Positions 27,365 through 36,325 of a stretch of 64,000 bases of DNA are shown here, piece after piece. The stretch's first letter is position 1; each line of letters opens with the position of its first letter. The stretch comes from Paenibacillus sp. KS-LC4 (GTDB lineage Bacteria > Bacillota > Bacilli > Paenibacillales > Paenibacillaceae). The stretch lies in contig NZ_CP145905.1 in NCBI RefSeq assembly GCF_036894955.1, forward strand, positions 689,501-753,500, read 5' to 3'. The notes below the pieces were generated by a model. The model had not been told where the DNA came from. It searched no databases and worked only from the letters and a program-made list of their open reading frames with translations. Position numbers and translations under genes: made by a program.

Positions 27365-29320
27365 TTATTTCGTACTCACAAGCCAGTCAGCCAGCTCTCC
27401 CGTTTGGGTCAGAATGGCGATCGGGTCCCAATACCAGGAGCGTTCTTTGCTCCAAATAAATACCCGGTCATTTTTGACGGCGTCGAGTGTGGACCAGATC
27501 GGGTCTGCTTTGAGATCGTCAATAGATAGCCTATCGGTCGTGAGCACAATATAATCCCCTGCATATTGAGGCAATACCTCATTCGAAAGGGTTGCCCAGC
27601 CTGGATCGCTTATCTCAGCAGCTACTGCGGCAGGAGGCTTAAAGCCAAATACATTGTAAATGGGCTGTCCGCCCTTGCCATAGTTGGCGCCAACCGCCGA
27701 AACATCCTTGCCGATCCATTCCAAGACGGAAAATGTACTGTCTGCGGGAATGACCTCAAGCACTTTTTCTTTCGCAGCAGCTATGCGCTTATCGTAGTCG
27801 GCTAGCCATGCAGTCGCTTCCTGCTCCTTGCCCAGCAGCTCGCCAAAATAAGTAACTTCCTCATGTACCGATTTAAGCGAAGCATAAGGAATAATGACAG
27901 TTGGCGCGATTTTGCTTAGCTGATCATTCATTTCAGTATACATGTCATCCATAATGATCAGGTCCGGCTCCATGGAAACAATTTTCTCCAGACTGCCGTT
28001 CCCATCTCCTAAATCCTCTACATCCTTTAAAGCTTCGCTTAGATAAGGATTGGAGAGATGATGGGTGGAGGTGCCAACCGGAATGACGCCGAGTGCCAGC
28101 AGGCTGCCTAAATATTCTCCAGCCACTACTCGTTTTGGATGCAGTGGAACTTCAATATCGCCCATAATGGTGGATACGGTTTTAGTTCCTTCTTGCTCAG
28201 GCACGGCAGTTGCCGTTGCTTGCGGTGAACTGCTTGGTTCAGTAGAGCTTGCTGCACCAGTGGCAGCATTATTGCTAGACGCTTGCGTACCGCAGGCGCT
28301 GAGAAGAAGCATAAAGCTGAGTAATAGTACCGCCGCCATGGACGGTTTTAATTCACTAAACATGACAGACTCTCCCTCTTTGCTACGTTGATAATCGTTA
28401 TCAGCTCCATCAGTATAGCGGAGCGTTTTTTGAGGGGCAATGGAGAATCTCATGATTGTAGCAGGACAATCTTCTAAACTTTGCTTGGCGGAATGCTCTG
28501 CTCTAAATAGAGAGGGAGAGACGCCTTTATATTTTTTGAACAGTCTGCCTAAATAATAAGGATCACGGTAGCCAACACCAGCCGCTATTTCGCTTATCGT
28601 GGCATCCGTTTCAAGCAGCAGAGCGGCGGCCTTGTCGATACGGACCTTGATCAAATAATCAATGGGGCTTACACCCGTCCGGCTTTTAAAATAGGAGGAT
28701 AAGTGAGGAACGCTGTAATTTAGGCTTTCTGATAAAGACTCAAGCGTAATGGGCTCGGCATATTGCTTATGAATAATTGCAATGATTTGCGCGGCCAAAT
28801 CGCTTTTTTCTGAACGAGTGCCCTGCAGCTTCAGTTGATTGAATAGCTCTTGGACGAACTGAAGTAGCAGGTTTTTGGCACGCAGCTGTCCAAGCGCCTC
28901 CGCCTTGCTCCAATCCTTGTGCATGTCCGTCAAGCAGCGATATAAAACGACGGGGTGAGAAGGCGCAAGTTCATATAACGTGTGAAAAGGGCGCAGCCGC
29001 TCAGCAAGCTGAGTTATTGACTGCGGCACAGGCTGTGGAATCGTTGCTTTATAGTAGACGCTATAATATTCAAGGCCGTGCTCGCCAGCCTGAAAATCAA
29101 TTGCTGCTCCTTTGCCCATATGCAAAATCGTAAAACGGCTTAAAGGATGCCATTCTCCGTTAACCTGCACCTGTGCGCTTCCGCGTATACACATAATAAA
29201 CAGGCTGGCGGGGACCACGTAGGGTCGAGTAGATTCACCAAATTTCAAAATAACTCGGCGAACATCCAGCAGCCTGCAATAGGCGTAGCTCCATATCGCA
29301 ATATGATTATGTACATCCAT
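27365..29320 (-). CDS. AraC-type regulator fused in frame to a siderophore-binding lipoprotein (copy 3)
   Basis: The ORF has 651 codons: a cupin-like sensor (1-180, FTILHMGKG), a double AraC HTH (about 190-273, including DPYYLGRLFKKYKGVSPSLF), a linker, and a siderophore-binding lipoprotein (320-651; lipobox LLLSAC with Cys 343). ATG 28363 preceded by GAGGGAG would start a 332-residue free lipoprotein with its lipid Cys at position 24. The binding domain is most like that of copy 4 (shared SLEKI, KIAPTV, LGKEQEA-AWLAD and DAVKNDRV-IW). The GGAGG before ATG 29320 directly touches the codon, so the true regulator start is uncertain. A truncated SLH gene lies upstream. No permease is nearby. Confidence 0.87.
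   Translation of the reverse strand: MDVHNHIAIWSYAYCRLLDVRRVILKFGESTRPYVVPASLFIMCIRGSAQVQVNGEWHPLSRFTILHMGKGAAIDFQAGEHGLEYYSVYYKATIPQPVPQSITQLAERLRPFHTLYELAPSHPVVLYRCLTDMHKDWSKAEALGQLRAKNLLLQFVQELFNQLKLQGTRSEKSDLAAQIIAIIHKQYAEPITLESLSESLNYSVPHLSSYFKSRTGVSPIDYLIKVRIDKAAALLLETDATISEIAAGVGYRDPYYLGRLFKKYKGVSPSLFRAEHSAKQSLEDCPATIMRFSIAPQKTLRYTDGADNDYQRSKEGESVMFSELKPSMAAVLLLSFMLLLSACGTQASSNNAATGAASSTEPSSSPQATATAVPEQEGTKTVSTIMGDIEVPLHPKRVVAGEYLGSLLALGVIPVGTSTHHLSNPYLSEALKDVEDLGDGNGSLEKIVSMEPDLIIMDDMYTEMNDQLSKIAPTVIIPYASLKSVHEEVTYFGELLGKEQEATAWLADYDKRIAAAKEKVLEVIPADSTFSVLEWIGKDVSAVGANYGKGGQPIYNVFGFKPPAAVAAEISDPGWATLSNEVLPQYAGDYIVLTTDRLSIDDLKADPIWSTLDAVKNDRVFIWSKERSWYWDPIAILTQTGELADWLVSTK
28364..28440 (-). 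promoter_or_regulatory. Internal promoter, Fur box and ribosome site inside the copy 3 fusion ORF
   Basis: On the minus strand, TTGCCC at 28440-28435 and TATACT at 28417-28412 are 17 bases apart. The Fur box TGATAACGATTATCA at 28403-28389 matches 13 of 14 positions and equals the box of the free lipoprotein at 16814. GAGGGAG then precedes ATG 28363. The box is read as Ala-Asp-Asn-Asp-Tyr-Gln within the ORF. Confidence 0.85.
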
Positions 29321-29491
29321 CCTCCGAAACCTGCCTTCTCAATAAATGCCGGTCTGCTTGTTGCTTGTATGTACTATTATAGTTGACAGCTCTTATAATC
29401 AACAACTAGCGGAGAGACAACAAAAGGACAGACCCTAAAGCCATCTTGGATGACTTGAAGGGCTGCCCTATTGCAGTGGATCTCATTGTAA

Positions 29492-30388
29492 TTATTGAAT
29501 CAGGTCTGATTTTTGCAGCAGTCTTTGCATAATGGCAGCAACCTCTGCTCTAGTGATAAAGGCTTTAGGAGCCAGCTCGGTGCTGGTTCGCCCGGATACA
29601 ATGCCTGCAAGCACGCTGTCGGCAATGCCGTTTTTCGCCCATTCGGCAGCCTTGGACGCATCCTTATAAGGGAGTAAGGTTTGTTGAGCTGAGGCATTGG
29701 CAGGCTGAGCCTTTAAATTCGTAATGGTCATGGCTTTGGCGATAATCACCATGGCCTGCTCCCGCGTTATTTTGTCGTTTGGACGGAAGGCTCCATCTTC
29801 AAAACCATTGATTAAATCATAGGCATGAGCGGTATAAATAGCAGAGCTATACCAGTCTGAGGCTGATACATCTGAAAAGGCTGCCGCACCGTTTTCCAGG
29901 CGCAAGCCTAGTTCTCGGACAATTACAGCTGCAAACTCTGCGCGTGTAATTTCGCGGTTAGGATGAAAGAGTCCTTGTGTATCGCCCTCAATAATCATTC
30001 GCGAGCCCATATCGTTGACTGCAGTTTTGGACCAATGCGAAGCAACATCGCTAAACTCATAGGGATGCCATACAATGGCATACGTACTGTTGGTCAAGCT
30101 ATTAATTTGTGCAAAATAAGCCTGTTCCTCCTTAACGACCTTTGTTGGAACATGACGTACGGTTCCATCCGGTTCAACGACAATTCCCGTTGTAATTTTG
30201 CTTGGGTCTATGCCAGTTGGAATGGCAATCGAACGCTGCACATAACGATTGTATTTTGTAATTTCAAAGGTTTTATCGCCGTAGACACCCTTGACCGTTA
30301 ATTCTGCCGCTAGCGCTCCCCCAATCCTACAATTATCTGAAAATAACAGTAGATAATATAACAAGCAATGTTCGACGAATAGGTACAA
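29492..30388 (-). pseudogene. 5'-truncated SLH surface-protein gene (C-terminal anchor only)
   Basis: The 298-codon frame lacks a signal peptide. From about residue 27 it aligns with the last 210 residues of the five-repeat protein at 4821. Both share a KYNRYVQR/KFNAYVER stretch, SKITTGIV-EPDGT-RHVPT, INSLTNS-Y and the same three SLH domains (ITRAEFAAVIVRELG, ITREQAMVIIAKAM, FITRAEVAAIMQRLL). The first 26 residues do not resemble a surface-protein start and no ribosome site is visible. The simplest reading is a duplicated gene that lost its front. It could still donate sequence to its paralogue by recombination. Confidence 0.75.
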
Positions 30389-30444
30389 ATTTCCTATTCC
30401 GTTCGACAGTATTGCTTTTAAAATTTATTTCGTGAAAAGCAAAT

Positions 30445-30474
30445 CAAAAAAAACCGCCAAATGCTTGGCGGTTT
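30445..30474 (-). terminator. Terminator of the oxidoreductase/aldo-keto reductase operon
   Basis: On the minus strand AAACCGCCAA and TTGGCGGTTT pair around a 4-base loop, followed by eight T. It lies 33 bases past the aldo-keto reductase stop. Confidence 0.9.
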
Positions 30475-30506
30475 AAGGATACTGATTAGATTAGTGTCTC
30501 GTCATA

Positions 30507-31445
30507 TTAGCCGCGATCCGAGGTCAGATCCAGCCAATTCCGCTCTTCCGCTGTCAATTTAACGAGCGCGCCCTCATCGCAGGAGCGCAGCTCCTCCAAT
30601 GATTGTGCGCCGATTAAGGCGCAGGTTGGAAACGGCTGGTTCAGCACGTAAGCAAGTGCGATTTGAATGGCTGTGACACCTTTGCGCGCTGCAAGCTGCT
30701 TGGCACGCTCAAGCCTTTCCCAGTTGCCGTCGCTGTAGAAGACGCGAACTAGATCGGCATTCGAGCGATCCTCGGGTGTGAAGCGTTCTGTGAAGAAGCC
30801 TCTTGCTTGGGACGACCATGAAAATAACGGCATTTGCGTTGCTTCATGCCACGCGGATGTTTCCTCATCGGCGGAAACGCAGCCGGCCCAGAACGGTTCG
30901 TTTGCTTTGGCCAGGCTGAAGTTAGGGCTGTTGAAGGAAAAGCCGACTAAGCCTTTGGCTGCTGCATAAGCATTCGCTTCCTTAATACGCTGCCATGACC
31001 AGTTGGACACGCCAATCGTCCGGACGGTGCCTGAGGCAATATGCTCATTCAAAATATCAATGACCTCACCAGCGGGAACGGCTGGATCATCCCGGTGCAG
31101 TGCATACATATCAATGTAGTCGGTTTGCAAACGCTCGATGCTTTTGTTTAAATCGCTGCGAATAGCTTCGCTGCTTACGCGTGGTCCATTCTGATCATGG
31201 TGCGCGCCTTTGGTTAAAATAACCCACTGCTCGCGATTGCCTCTTTCCTTCAAATAACGGCCGATAACCTCTTCGCTTTGCCCGCCGCAGTAAATATGAG
31301 CCGAATCAATCGAATTGCCGCCGATAGCGAAAAACGCATCCAAATTTGCCGCAGCTTTATCGTAGCGCTCATGGGTGAAATAATCGGAGCCTTTCATTAA
31401 CCGGGATACCGATTTGTCCAGGCCATGCACCTTTAAATATTCCAT
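30507..31445 (-). CDS. Aldo/keto reductase
   Basis: This 312-residue NADPH-dependent TIM-barrel reductase carries the family tetrad: Asp in NSIDSAHIY (with Tyr), Lys in VILTKGAHHD and His in MYALHRDDP. The late GVSNWSWQRIKEA and ALIGAQSLEEL segments match cofactor-binding loops of the family. The substrate is not evident. It lies 48 bases downstream of a Gfo/Idh/MocA dehydrogenase gene on the same strand. The pair likely forms an operon for sugar or polyol oxidation and reduction, possibly controlled by the divergent AraC regulator at 32615. Confidence 0.9.
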   Translation of the reverse strand: MEYLKVHGLDKSVSRLMKGSDYFTHERYDKAAANLDAFFAIGGNSIDSAHIYCGGQSEEVIGRYLKERGNREQWVILTKGAHHDQNGPRVSSEAIRSDLNKSIERLQTDYIDMYALHRDDPAVPAGEVIDILNEHIASGTVRTIGVSNWSWQRIKEANAYAAAKGLVGFSFNSPNFSLAKANEPFWAGCVSADEETSAWHEATQMPLFSWSSQARGFFTERFTPEDRSNADLVRVFYSDGNWERLERAKQLAARKGVTAIQIALAYVLNQPFPTCALIGAQSLEELRSCDEGALVKLTAEERNWLDLTSDRG

Positions 31446-31493
31446 TGCTGTCGAAGCCTCCTTAGTAGACTAATGCTCTTGATGTTAGCTGGT

Positions 31494-32492
31494 TTATAAA
31501 ATAACCCTTTGACGCTCGCGTGCAGACAGCAGGCAGGCATCAATTACTTTCATATTGCGGATGCCATCCGCAGCTCCGAAGGTTAAAGCTTTGCCTTCTG
31601 TAATGGCTCGTGCCATATGGTCCGCTTGCGCGGTATAGGCATTGACATAAGGGACTTCAATCTGCTTGCGCTCGCCGCCAGATTTGACGAAAATCGTGCC
31701 GCTTTCTGGTGTAGGCGTTATAAAAGCAGAAGGAACCTCGATTATTCCATCGCTGCCTATTATCTCAAGCGGGTTGCGGAAAGAAGACCACATGCCGCAA
31801 TCGAAGGTGAGTGATACATTGCCCTCGAATTCGACTAATCCGAACGCCGTCATATCTACATCGTCATGCTCGGGTGAAAATTGAGCGTTCACCGTTACCG
31901 CTTCAGGCTCCTTGCCGAGCAGTAGGCGGGCTGCATTAATCGGGTAGCAGCCTACGTCATAGAGGGAGCCGCCGCCCCAAGCTTTGCGAAAGCGGACGTT
32001 TGCTGTGTCGCCTGCATTATTGAATGTAAAAGCACTGCGAATGCCGCGTACTTCACCGATGGTACCGTTTGCAATCAATTCTTTAATCGTTTCGTAACGG
32101 GGATGGTAGCGATACATAAAGGCCTCGGAAAGCAGGACGCCAGCTAGCTCAGCGGCTTCAGCCATTTCTGCTGCTTCGCGAGCCGTAAGGGCAAGCGGCT
32201 TTTCGCATAAAATATGCTTGCCCGCAGCGGCAGCCTTGATCGTCCATTCCTTATGCAAATGGTTAGGAAGCGGTATATAAATGACGTCGATGGAGCTGTC
32301 TGCCAAAAGCGCTTCGTAGCTGTCGTATGCAGTCGGAATTTGGAGTTGCTCGGCAGTTTGCTTTGCCTTTTCTCCGTCGCGGCTGGCGATGGCTGCCACT
32401 TCATTTAATTCGGATAAATGCAGCCCCGGGATAACAGCATTTTTCGCAATTCCAGCACAGCCTACAATGCCCCATTTTAACTTTTTGCTCAT
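31494..32492 (-). CDS. Gfo/Idh/MocA-family oxidoreductase
   Basis: This 332-residue protein has an N-terminal Rossmann fold (KWGIVGCAGIAKNAVIPGL) and the family hallmark EKPLAL with its catalytic Lys. YNAARLLLG-like motifs follow in the second domain (GGGSLYDVGCYPINAARLLL). These enzymes oxidise or reduce sugars and inositols using NAD(P). It precedes the aldo-keto reductase on the same strand and is divergent from an AraC regulator 122 bases away. That arrangement is typical of a small inducible sugar operon. The substrate is unknown. Confidence 0.9.
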   Translation of the reverse strand: MSKKLKWGIVGCAGIAKNAVIPGLHLSELNEVAAIASRDGEKAKQTAEQLQIPTAYDSYEALLADSSIDVIYIPLPNHLHKEWTIKAAAAGKHILCEKPLALTAREAAEMAEAAELAGVLLSEAFMYRYHPRYETIKELIANGTIGEVRGIRSAFTFNNAGDTANVRFRKAWGGGSLYDVGCYPINAARLLLGKEPEAVTVNAQFSPEHDDVDMTAFGLVEFEGNVSLTFDCGMWSSFRNPLEIIGSDGIIEVPSAFITPTPESGTIFVKSGGERKQIEVPYVNAYTAQADHMARAITEGKALTFGAADGIRNMKVIDACLLSARERQRVIL

Positions 32493-32614
32493 AATTCAAC
32501 CTCGCTTTGTATATTGATTTATGATGATATTGCGATTATAGAGGATGTGAATTAAAATTAAAATGATAATATTTTGCATACTATTAAAACAATATTGTCA
32601 TTGAGGTGTTGAAT

Positions 32615-33466
32615 TTGCATCGTCAAAGCCATTTACTTACCCTTCCAAATATGCCTTACTTTTGTTTTCCGGAGTCGATTGGAAATTACAGTGAGCAGCC
32701 CGAGCATAGCGTGTATCGGGAAGCGGGCGCTTTGAACAATTTTAATATTCATTTTGTTGCCGCAGGCAGAGGGTTTGTGGAATTGGACGGTATCGTCCAT
32801 GAGCTGCGAGCGGGGGAGGCGGTGCTTTATTTTCCGCTGCAAAAGCAGCGTTATTACAGCAGCAAGGATGAGCCGTGGGATATCCGCTGGGTTCACTTTT
32901 ATGGCGGCAGCGGGCTCCGTGATTATTTGCTTGAGCAGGGCTTGCATAAAAGCCCCTTATGGAGGCTTCGTCAGCCTGCGATTTGGGAGAAAACTCATGA
33001 GGAGCTGTTGAGAGAAGCGGAAACGTATCGCATGCTGCATCCGGCTCATCTCTCTATGCTTACTTATGCTTTGCTTACGATATTCGTCGAGCAAGCAGTA
33101 GCGCTGAATCGGGGCAAGGCGGAAACGTCCGCCGACCGAATTATGGAGCTGCTTCCGCTGATGCAGCAGGAGGCCGTGAAGCCGTTTATTTTGGATGAAT
33201 GGGCGGAGAGGCTGGGGGTATCGCCTTATTATTTCTGCAAGCTGTTTCGGGCGGCGACGAGGATGACGCCGATGGATTTTATTACGCGCTGTCGTCTTCA
33301 GGCAGCTAAGCAATGGCTGTTGGAGCGCAAAGACGACAACATTGGGCAAATTGCCGAGGAGGCAGGCTATCCAAGCGTCAGCTATTTCAATAAGCGATTT
33401 ATGCAGCATGAAGGGATGACGCCGACTGCTTATCGCAGACTTTATGGAGTATATGGGAAGGAATAG
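32615..33466 (+). CDS. AraC-family transcriptional regulator
   Basis: This 283-residue regulator has a cupin-like sensor (FNIHFVAAGRGFVELDG, then EAVLYFP) and a C-terminal double HTH (LDEWAERLGVSPYYFCKLF, IAEEAGYPSVSYFNKRF, ending MTPTAYRR). TTG 32615 is preferred because GAGGTG lies 6 bases upstream; the earlier GTG at 32606 overlaps that site. It is divergent from the dehydrogenase/aldo-keto reductase operon and probably activates it in response to a sugar. The intergenic region is AT-rich. Confidence 0.88.
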   Translation: MHRQSHLLTLPNMPYFCFPESIGNYSEQPEHSVYREAGALNNFNIHFVAAGRGFVELDGIVHELRAGEAVLYFPLQKQRYYSSKDEPWDIRWVHFYGGSGLRDYLLEQGLHKSPLWRLRQPAIWEKTHEELLREAETYRMLHPAHLSMLTYALLTIFVEQAVALNRGKAETSADRIMELLPLMQQEAVKPFILDEWAERLGVSPYYFCKLFRAATRMTPMDFITRCRLQAAKQWLLERKDDNIGQIAEEAGYPSVSYFNKRFMQHEGMTPTAYRRLYGVYGKE

Positions 33467-33485
33467 AATGGACTTGTATAAAAAT

Positions 33486-33523
33486 AAAGCCGGGTATCCT
33501 CTTAAGAGGAGAACCCGGTTTAT
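33486..33523 (+). terminator. Terminator after the AraC regulator gene
   Basis: AAAGCCGGGT and AACCCGGTTT pair, with an inner CCTCTTAAGAGG palindrome as the loop. Confidence 0.85.
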
Positions 33524-33581
33524 ATTTCTAAGGCAAAGCTCTTCATCGCCATGGAAGGATGACGAAGTCGTTTTTGCTTGA
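33520..33581 (+). repeat. 62-base hairpin repeat, copy B
   Basis: This intergenic segment shares its flanks (TTATATTTCT, CAAAGCTCTTC and GAAGTCGTTTTTGCTTGA) with 58706-58768, while the central bases differ. The CTTC/GAAG arms could form a hairpin followed by a T run. It resembles a small dispersed element or mobile terminator-like repeat. Confidence 0.7.
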
Positions 33582-33624
33582 TCATTCATTACTCCTAGTG
33601 AGCCTAGAAATTAGAAATGTGTGC

Positions 33625-33909
33625 TTAAGAGGAATGTTTTTTCAACTCGGCTTTTTTGCTTGTAAGTTGTCGAGCTGCATCCGCTTGTTTTTTCGTGTTT
33701 TCGGCAATTTCCTCTTTTAATTTATTGATGCGTGTCAGCTTGTTGCTTAAATCGCTCGGCAGGCTGCTTTTTTTGCTGTCTTTTTGCAACTGCTTGAGTT
33801 TAGTCTGTGCTTTGGCAATTTTATTGTTTGCCAGTAGAATTTGAGCTTCTAATTCTGTAATTTCTCTTTTAAGCCGGCTTATAATTGATGAAGTAAAGCT
33901 TATGGACAT
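33625..33909 (-). CDS. Small coiled-coil protein of unknown function
   Basis: This 94-residue protein is almost entirely helical and charged, rich in Lys, Glu, Leu and Gln, with heptad-like spacing (ISRLKREITELEAQILLANNK is one example, trimmed). No membrane segment or signal peptide is seen. Its ATG overlaps the last codons of the AraC gene upstream (ATGTCCATAA), with GAGGTG 5 bases before, so it is translationally coupled to that regulator and is likely real. I do not recognise the family. It may act as a partner or scaffold, but nothing in the sequence shows which. Confidence 0.65.
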   Translation of the reverse strand: MSISFTSSIISRLKREITELEAQILLANNKIAKAQTKLKQLQKDSKKSSLPSDLSNKLTRINKLKEEIAENTKKQADAARQLTSKKAELKKHSS

Positions 33910-34799
33910 AAAGGCACCTCTTCACTGTATTGTGGAACATATTTTCTTCGCTGAATATGCAGCCGATATTGATGCGGCGTCTGTCCCATCTGCTGACGAA
34001 ACACCTTGCAAAAATAAGAGGGATTGCCCATGCCGACACGGGTGGCAATTTCGGGTACAGTCAGCGTCGTTTGAATTAAATAGAGGCAGGCATGTCGGAC
34101 ACGCGTCGCCTTGGTGTAGTCCATAATGGTCGAGCCCGTGGCCTGCTTGAACAAATGGACGACGTGATAGCGGGACAGATGGAGCGCTGCGGCCAACTGC
34201 TCCAGTCGAAACGGCTCCTGATAGTGCTGCTCAATCCACTCCATCATTTCCTCCGCGCGATGGCTCGGCCTTCTTATTCGTAGGACGGACTGGCTGCCGG
34301 GCTTTTGGCGAATGGCTTTTAATTGCCGCAGCAGCTCCAGCAGCAGAAAATGATCGTCCTCCTCTTCTGCTTGTTCACCAGCGGCGAGCCGCTCCCGGGT
34401 CTCCTTAAACTGCTTCAACAGCAGCACAAGCGGCGATGTCTCAGCGATTTCGTACCAAGGCTCACCGCCGGATTGGAGCAGCAGCTCCTCAAAGAAGGCA
34501 TTCAGAAGCGGGAAGGCGCTCCAGTATTTTTTGAGCGACGACGGCTCAAACATGAGCACGGTGCGGATGAACGGCTGCTCCGCCGATATATCCATCTGTA
34601 CCCGGTGCAGCTGAAAGGGATGGAAAACCATTAATGTATGGGGCTCAACCCGGTAGCGCTTGCCCTCGACAATGAGATTCCCGTGTCCGGCATGGACATA
34701 GGCAAACTCCATTTGGGAATGGGCATGAAACACCTCCCAGAAGCTGCTATCGGATGAGATGCGATAATTGAACGAAAACTGCTCCTCCATTTTGTACAC
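33900..34799 (-). CDS. AraC-family transcriptional regulator
   Basis: This 299-residue protein has an N-terminal cupin with the histidine-rich pattern HAHSQMEFAYVHAGHGN and MVFHPFQLHRV. A double HTH follows (LEQLAAALHLSRYHVVHLF, EIATRVGMGNPSYFCKVF, ending TPHQYRLH). It is divergent from the Gfo/Idh/MocA gene at 34958, with a CRE-like site between them. It probably controls that gene in response to a sugar, and catabolite repression is possible. A small coiled-coil gene overlaps its 3' end. Confidence 0.9.
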   Translation of the reverse strand: MYKMEEQFSFNYRISSDSSFWEVFHAHSQMEFAYVHAGHGNLIVEGKRYRVEPHTLMVFHPFQLHRVQMDISAEQPFIRTVLMFEPSSLKKYWSAFPLLNAFFEELLLQSGGEPWYEIAETSPLVLLLKQFKETRERLAAGEQAEEEDDHFLLLELLRQLKAIRQKPGSQSVLRIRRPSHRAEEMMEWIEQHYQEPFRLEQLAAALHLSRYHVVHLFKQATGSTIMDYTKATRVRHACLYLIQTTLTVPEIATRVGMGNPSYFCKVFRQQMGQTPHQYRLHIQRRKYVPQYSEEVPLCP

Positions 34800-34829
34800 G
34801 ACTGGCCCGCCTCCTTATCCCGCAAATAA

Positions 34830-34859
34830 TTGCAAACGCTTCAAAAACCGCAATATAGT
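34830..34859 (+). promoter_or_regulatory. CRE-like site overlapping a candidate promoter
   Basis: TTGCAAACGCTTCAA at 34830-34844 matches the catabolite response element WTGNAANCGNWWNCW with one mismatch. It overlaps TTGCAA (-35) and lies 18 bases before TATAGT at 34854-34859. CcpA control of the oxidoreductase gene is inferred. Confidence 0.6.
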
Positions 34860-34957
34860 TGTATTTTATCACAACTCCCAAGCATAAATGCTACGAATTT
34901 TCGATTAAAATAAAAGGGGATAACATCAGCTCATTCGTGGACGGGGGAGTTCGTTTT

Positions 34958-36121
34958 ATGCTAAAAGTAGCGGTTATTGGAGCAGGGGCTATTAGCTCCG
35001 CACATTTGGAAGCGTACAAAGCATTCGGAGAGCGCTGCAAGGTTGTAGCGATTTGCGATTCTTACATGGATAAGGCACAGGCGAAGCAGGAGCAGTTTCA
35101 ATTAGAAGGCGCTAAAATTGCAGCAGACTATAAGGAGCTGCTTGGAGCGGAGATCGACTTGGTGTCCATATGTACGCCGCCATATACCCATGCGCCGATT
35201 GCGGTCGATTTTCTGAACGCCGGCAAGCATGTACTCGTGGAGAAGCCGATGGCCTCTTCATTACAGGAATGCGACCTCATGAATGAAGCGGCCCGCCGCA
35301 GCGGGAAAATCCTTTCCGTTGTGGCACAAAACCGCTTTAAAACGCCGATGATGAAGCTGAAATCGGTAGTAGATAGCGGTTTAATGGGGCCTATCGTCCA
35401 TGCCCAAGTCGATTCCTTCTGGTGGCGGGGGCATTGCTATTACGATTTATGGTGGCGCGGCACATGGGAGAAGGAGGGCGGCGGCTGTACGCTGAACCAT
35501 GCGGTGCACCATATTGATGCGCTGCTGTGGATGATGGGCCAGCCTAGCGAGCTGCAAGCCTTTATGGCGAATACCTCGCATGATAATGCAGAGGTTGAGG
35601 ATTTGTCGATGGCGATGCTTCGCTTCCCGCAAGGGGCGCTCGGTATGGTGACCAGCTCGGTCGTGCATCATGGCGAGGAGCAGCAGCTGATTTTTCAAGG
35701 CAAGCAGGCCCGTGTATCCGTTCCATGGAAAATGAATGCTTCCATCGCGCAGCCGAATGGCTTTCCGATTGCCAATGAAGAGCTGGAGCAGCAGCTGCAA
35801 AGCCTTTATGACGGGCTTCCGGAGGTGGCGTATACGGGCCATTCTGGGCAAATTGATAACGTGCTGACTGCGATTGAGACGGGTGCGCCGGTTCTCATTG
35901 ATGGCATCAGCGGCCGCAGCACGCTTGAATTTATTACGGGCATTTACAAGTCGGCAAGCACAGGAGAGAAGGTATCTTTCCCGCTTATACAAAGCGACCC
36001 TTTCTATACGCGCGAAGGCCTGATCGCGAATACACCTCGTTTTTATGAGAAAGGCGCCTCGGTAGAAAATTTTCAGGAAGCCGCCATTACGACAGGCAGC
36101 AGCTTGGAAAATAAAGTGTAG
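34958..36121 (+). CDS. Gfo/Idh/MocA-family oxidoreductase
   Basis: This 387-residue enzyme has a Rossmann fold (VAVIGAGAISSAHLEAY), the catalytic VEKPMA motif and a His-rich active-site helix (CTLNHAVHHIDALLWMMG). It resembles myo-inositol/sugar dehydrogenases of the family. ATG 34958 is chosen because GGGGGAG lies 8 bases upstream; the frame extends to 34859 but the extra residues do not fit the fold. It is divergent from an AraC gene. Its promoter overlaps a CRE-like site, and a strong terminator follows, so it is a single-gene unit. Confidence 0.9.
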   Translation: MLKVAVIGAGAISSAHLEAYKAFGERCKVVAICDSYMDKAQAKQEQFQLEGAKIAADYKELLGAEIDLVSICTPPYTHAPIAVDFLNAGKHVLVEKPMASSLQECDLMNEAARRSGKILSVVAQNRFKTPMMKLKSVVDSGLMGPIVHAQVDSFWWRGHCYYDLWWRGTWEKEGGGCTLNHAVHHIDALLWMMGQPSELQAFMANTSHDNAEVEDLSMAMLRFPQGALGMVTSSVVHHGEEQQLIFQGKQARVSVPWKMNASIAQPNGFPIANEELEQQLQSLYDGLPEVAYTGHSGQIDNVLTAIETGAPVLIDGISGRSTLEFITGIYKSASTGEKVSFPLIQSDPFYTREGLIANTPRFYEKGASVENFQEAAITTGSSLENKV

Positions 36122-36138
36122 CGACGCAAATGAACGAC

Positions 36139-36178
36139 AGCCTAGCCCAAGCATTCGGTTGCTTGGGCTAGGCTGTTA
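36139..36178 (+). terminator. Strong terminator after the oxidoreductase gene
   Basis: AGCCTAGCCCAAGC and GCTTGGGCTAGGCT form a perfect 14-base-pair stem with an 8-base loop. The trailing T run is short. Confidence 0.85.
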
Positions 36179-36325
36179 TTCATTTTGCTCATCCGATATG
36201 AATGGGTAAAAGGTAAGCTGCCTCTGAATGATAGACTTGATTTGGATATAGCTTTTTTTCCAATTGAGGTTGATAATACAAGTATGGGATAGGAATGATC
36301 TAGGAGGAAACAGAGGGGGAGAAGC

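Noticed and set aside
35447..36154. 235-codon minus-strand frame opposite the oxidoreductase
   Set aside because: Shadow of the Gfo/Idh/MocA gene with an Arg/His-rich unlikely protein.
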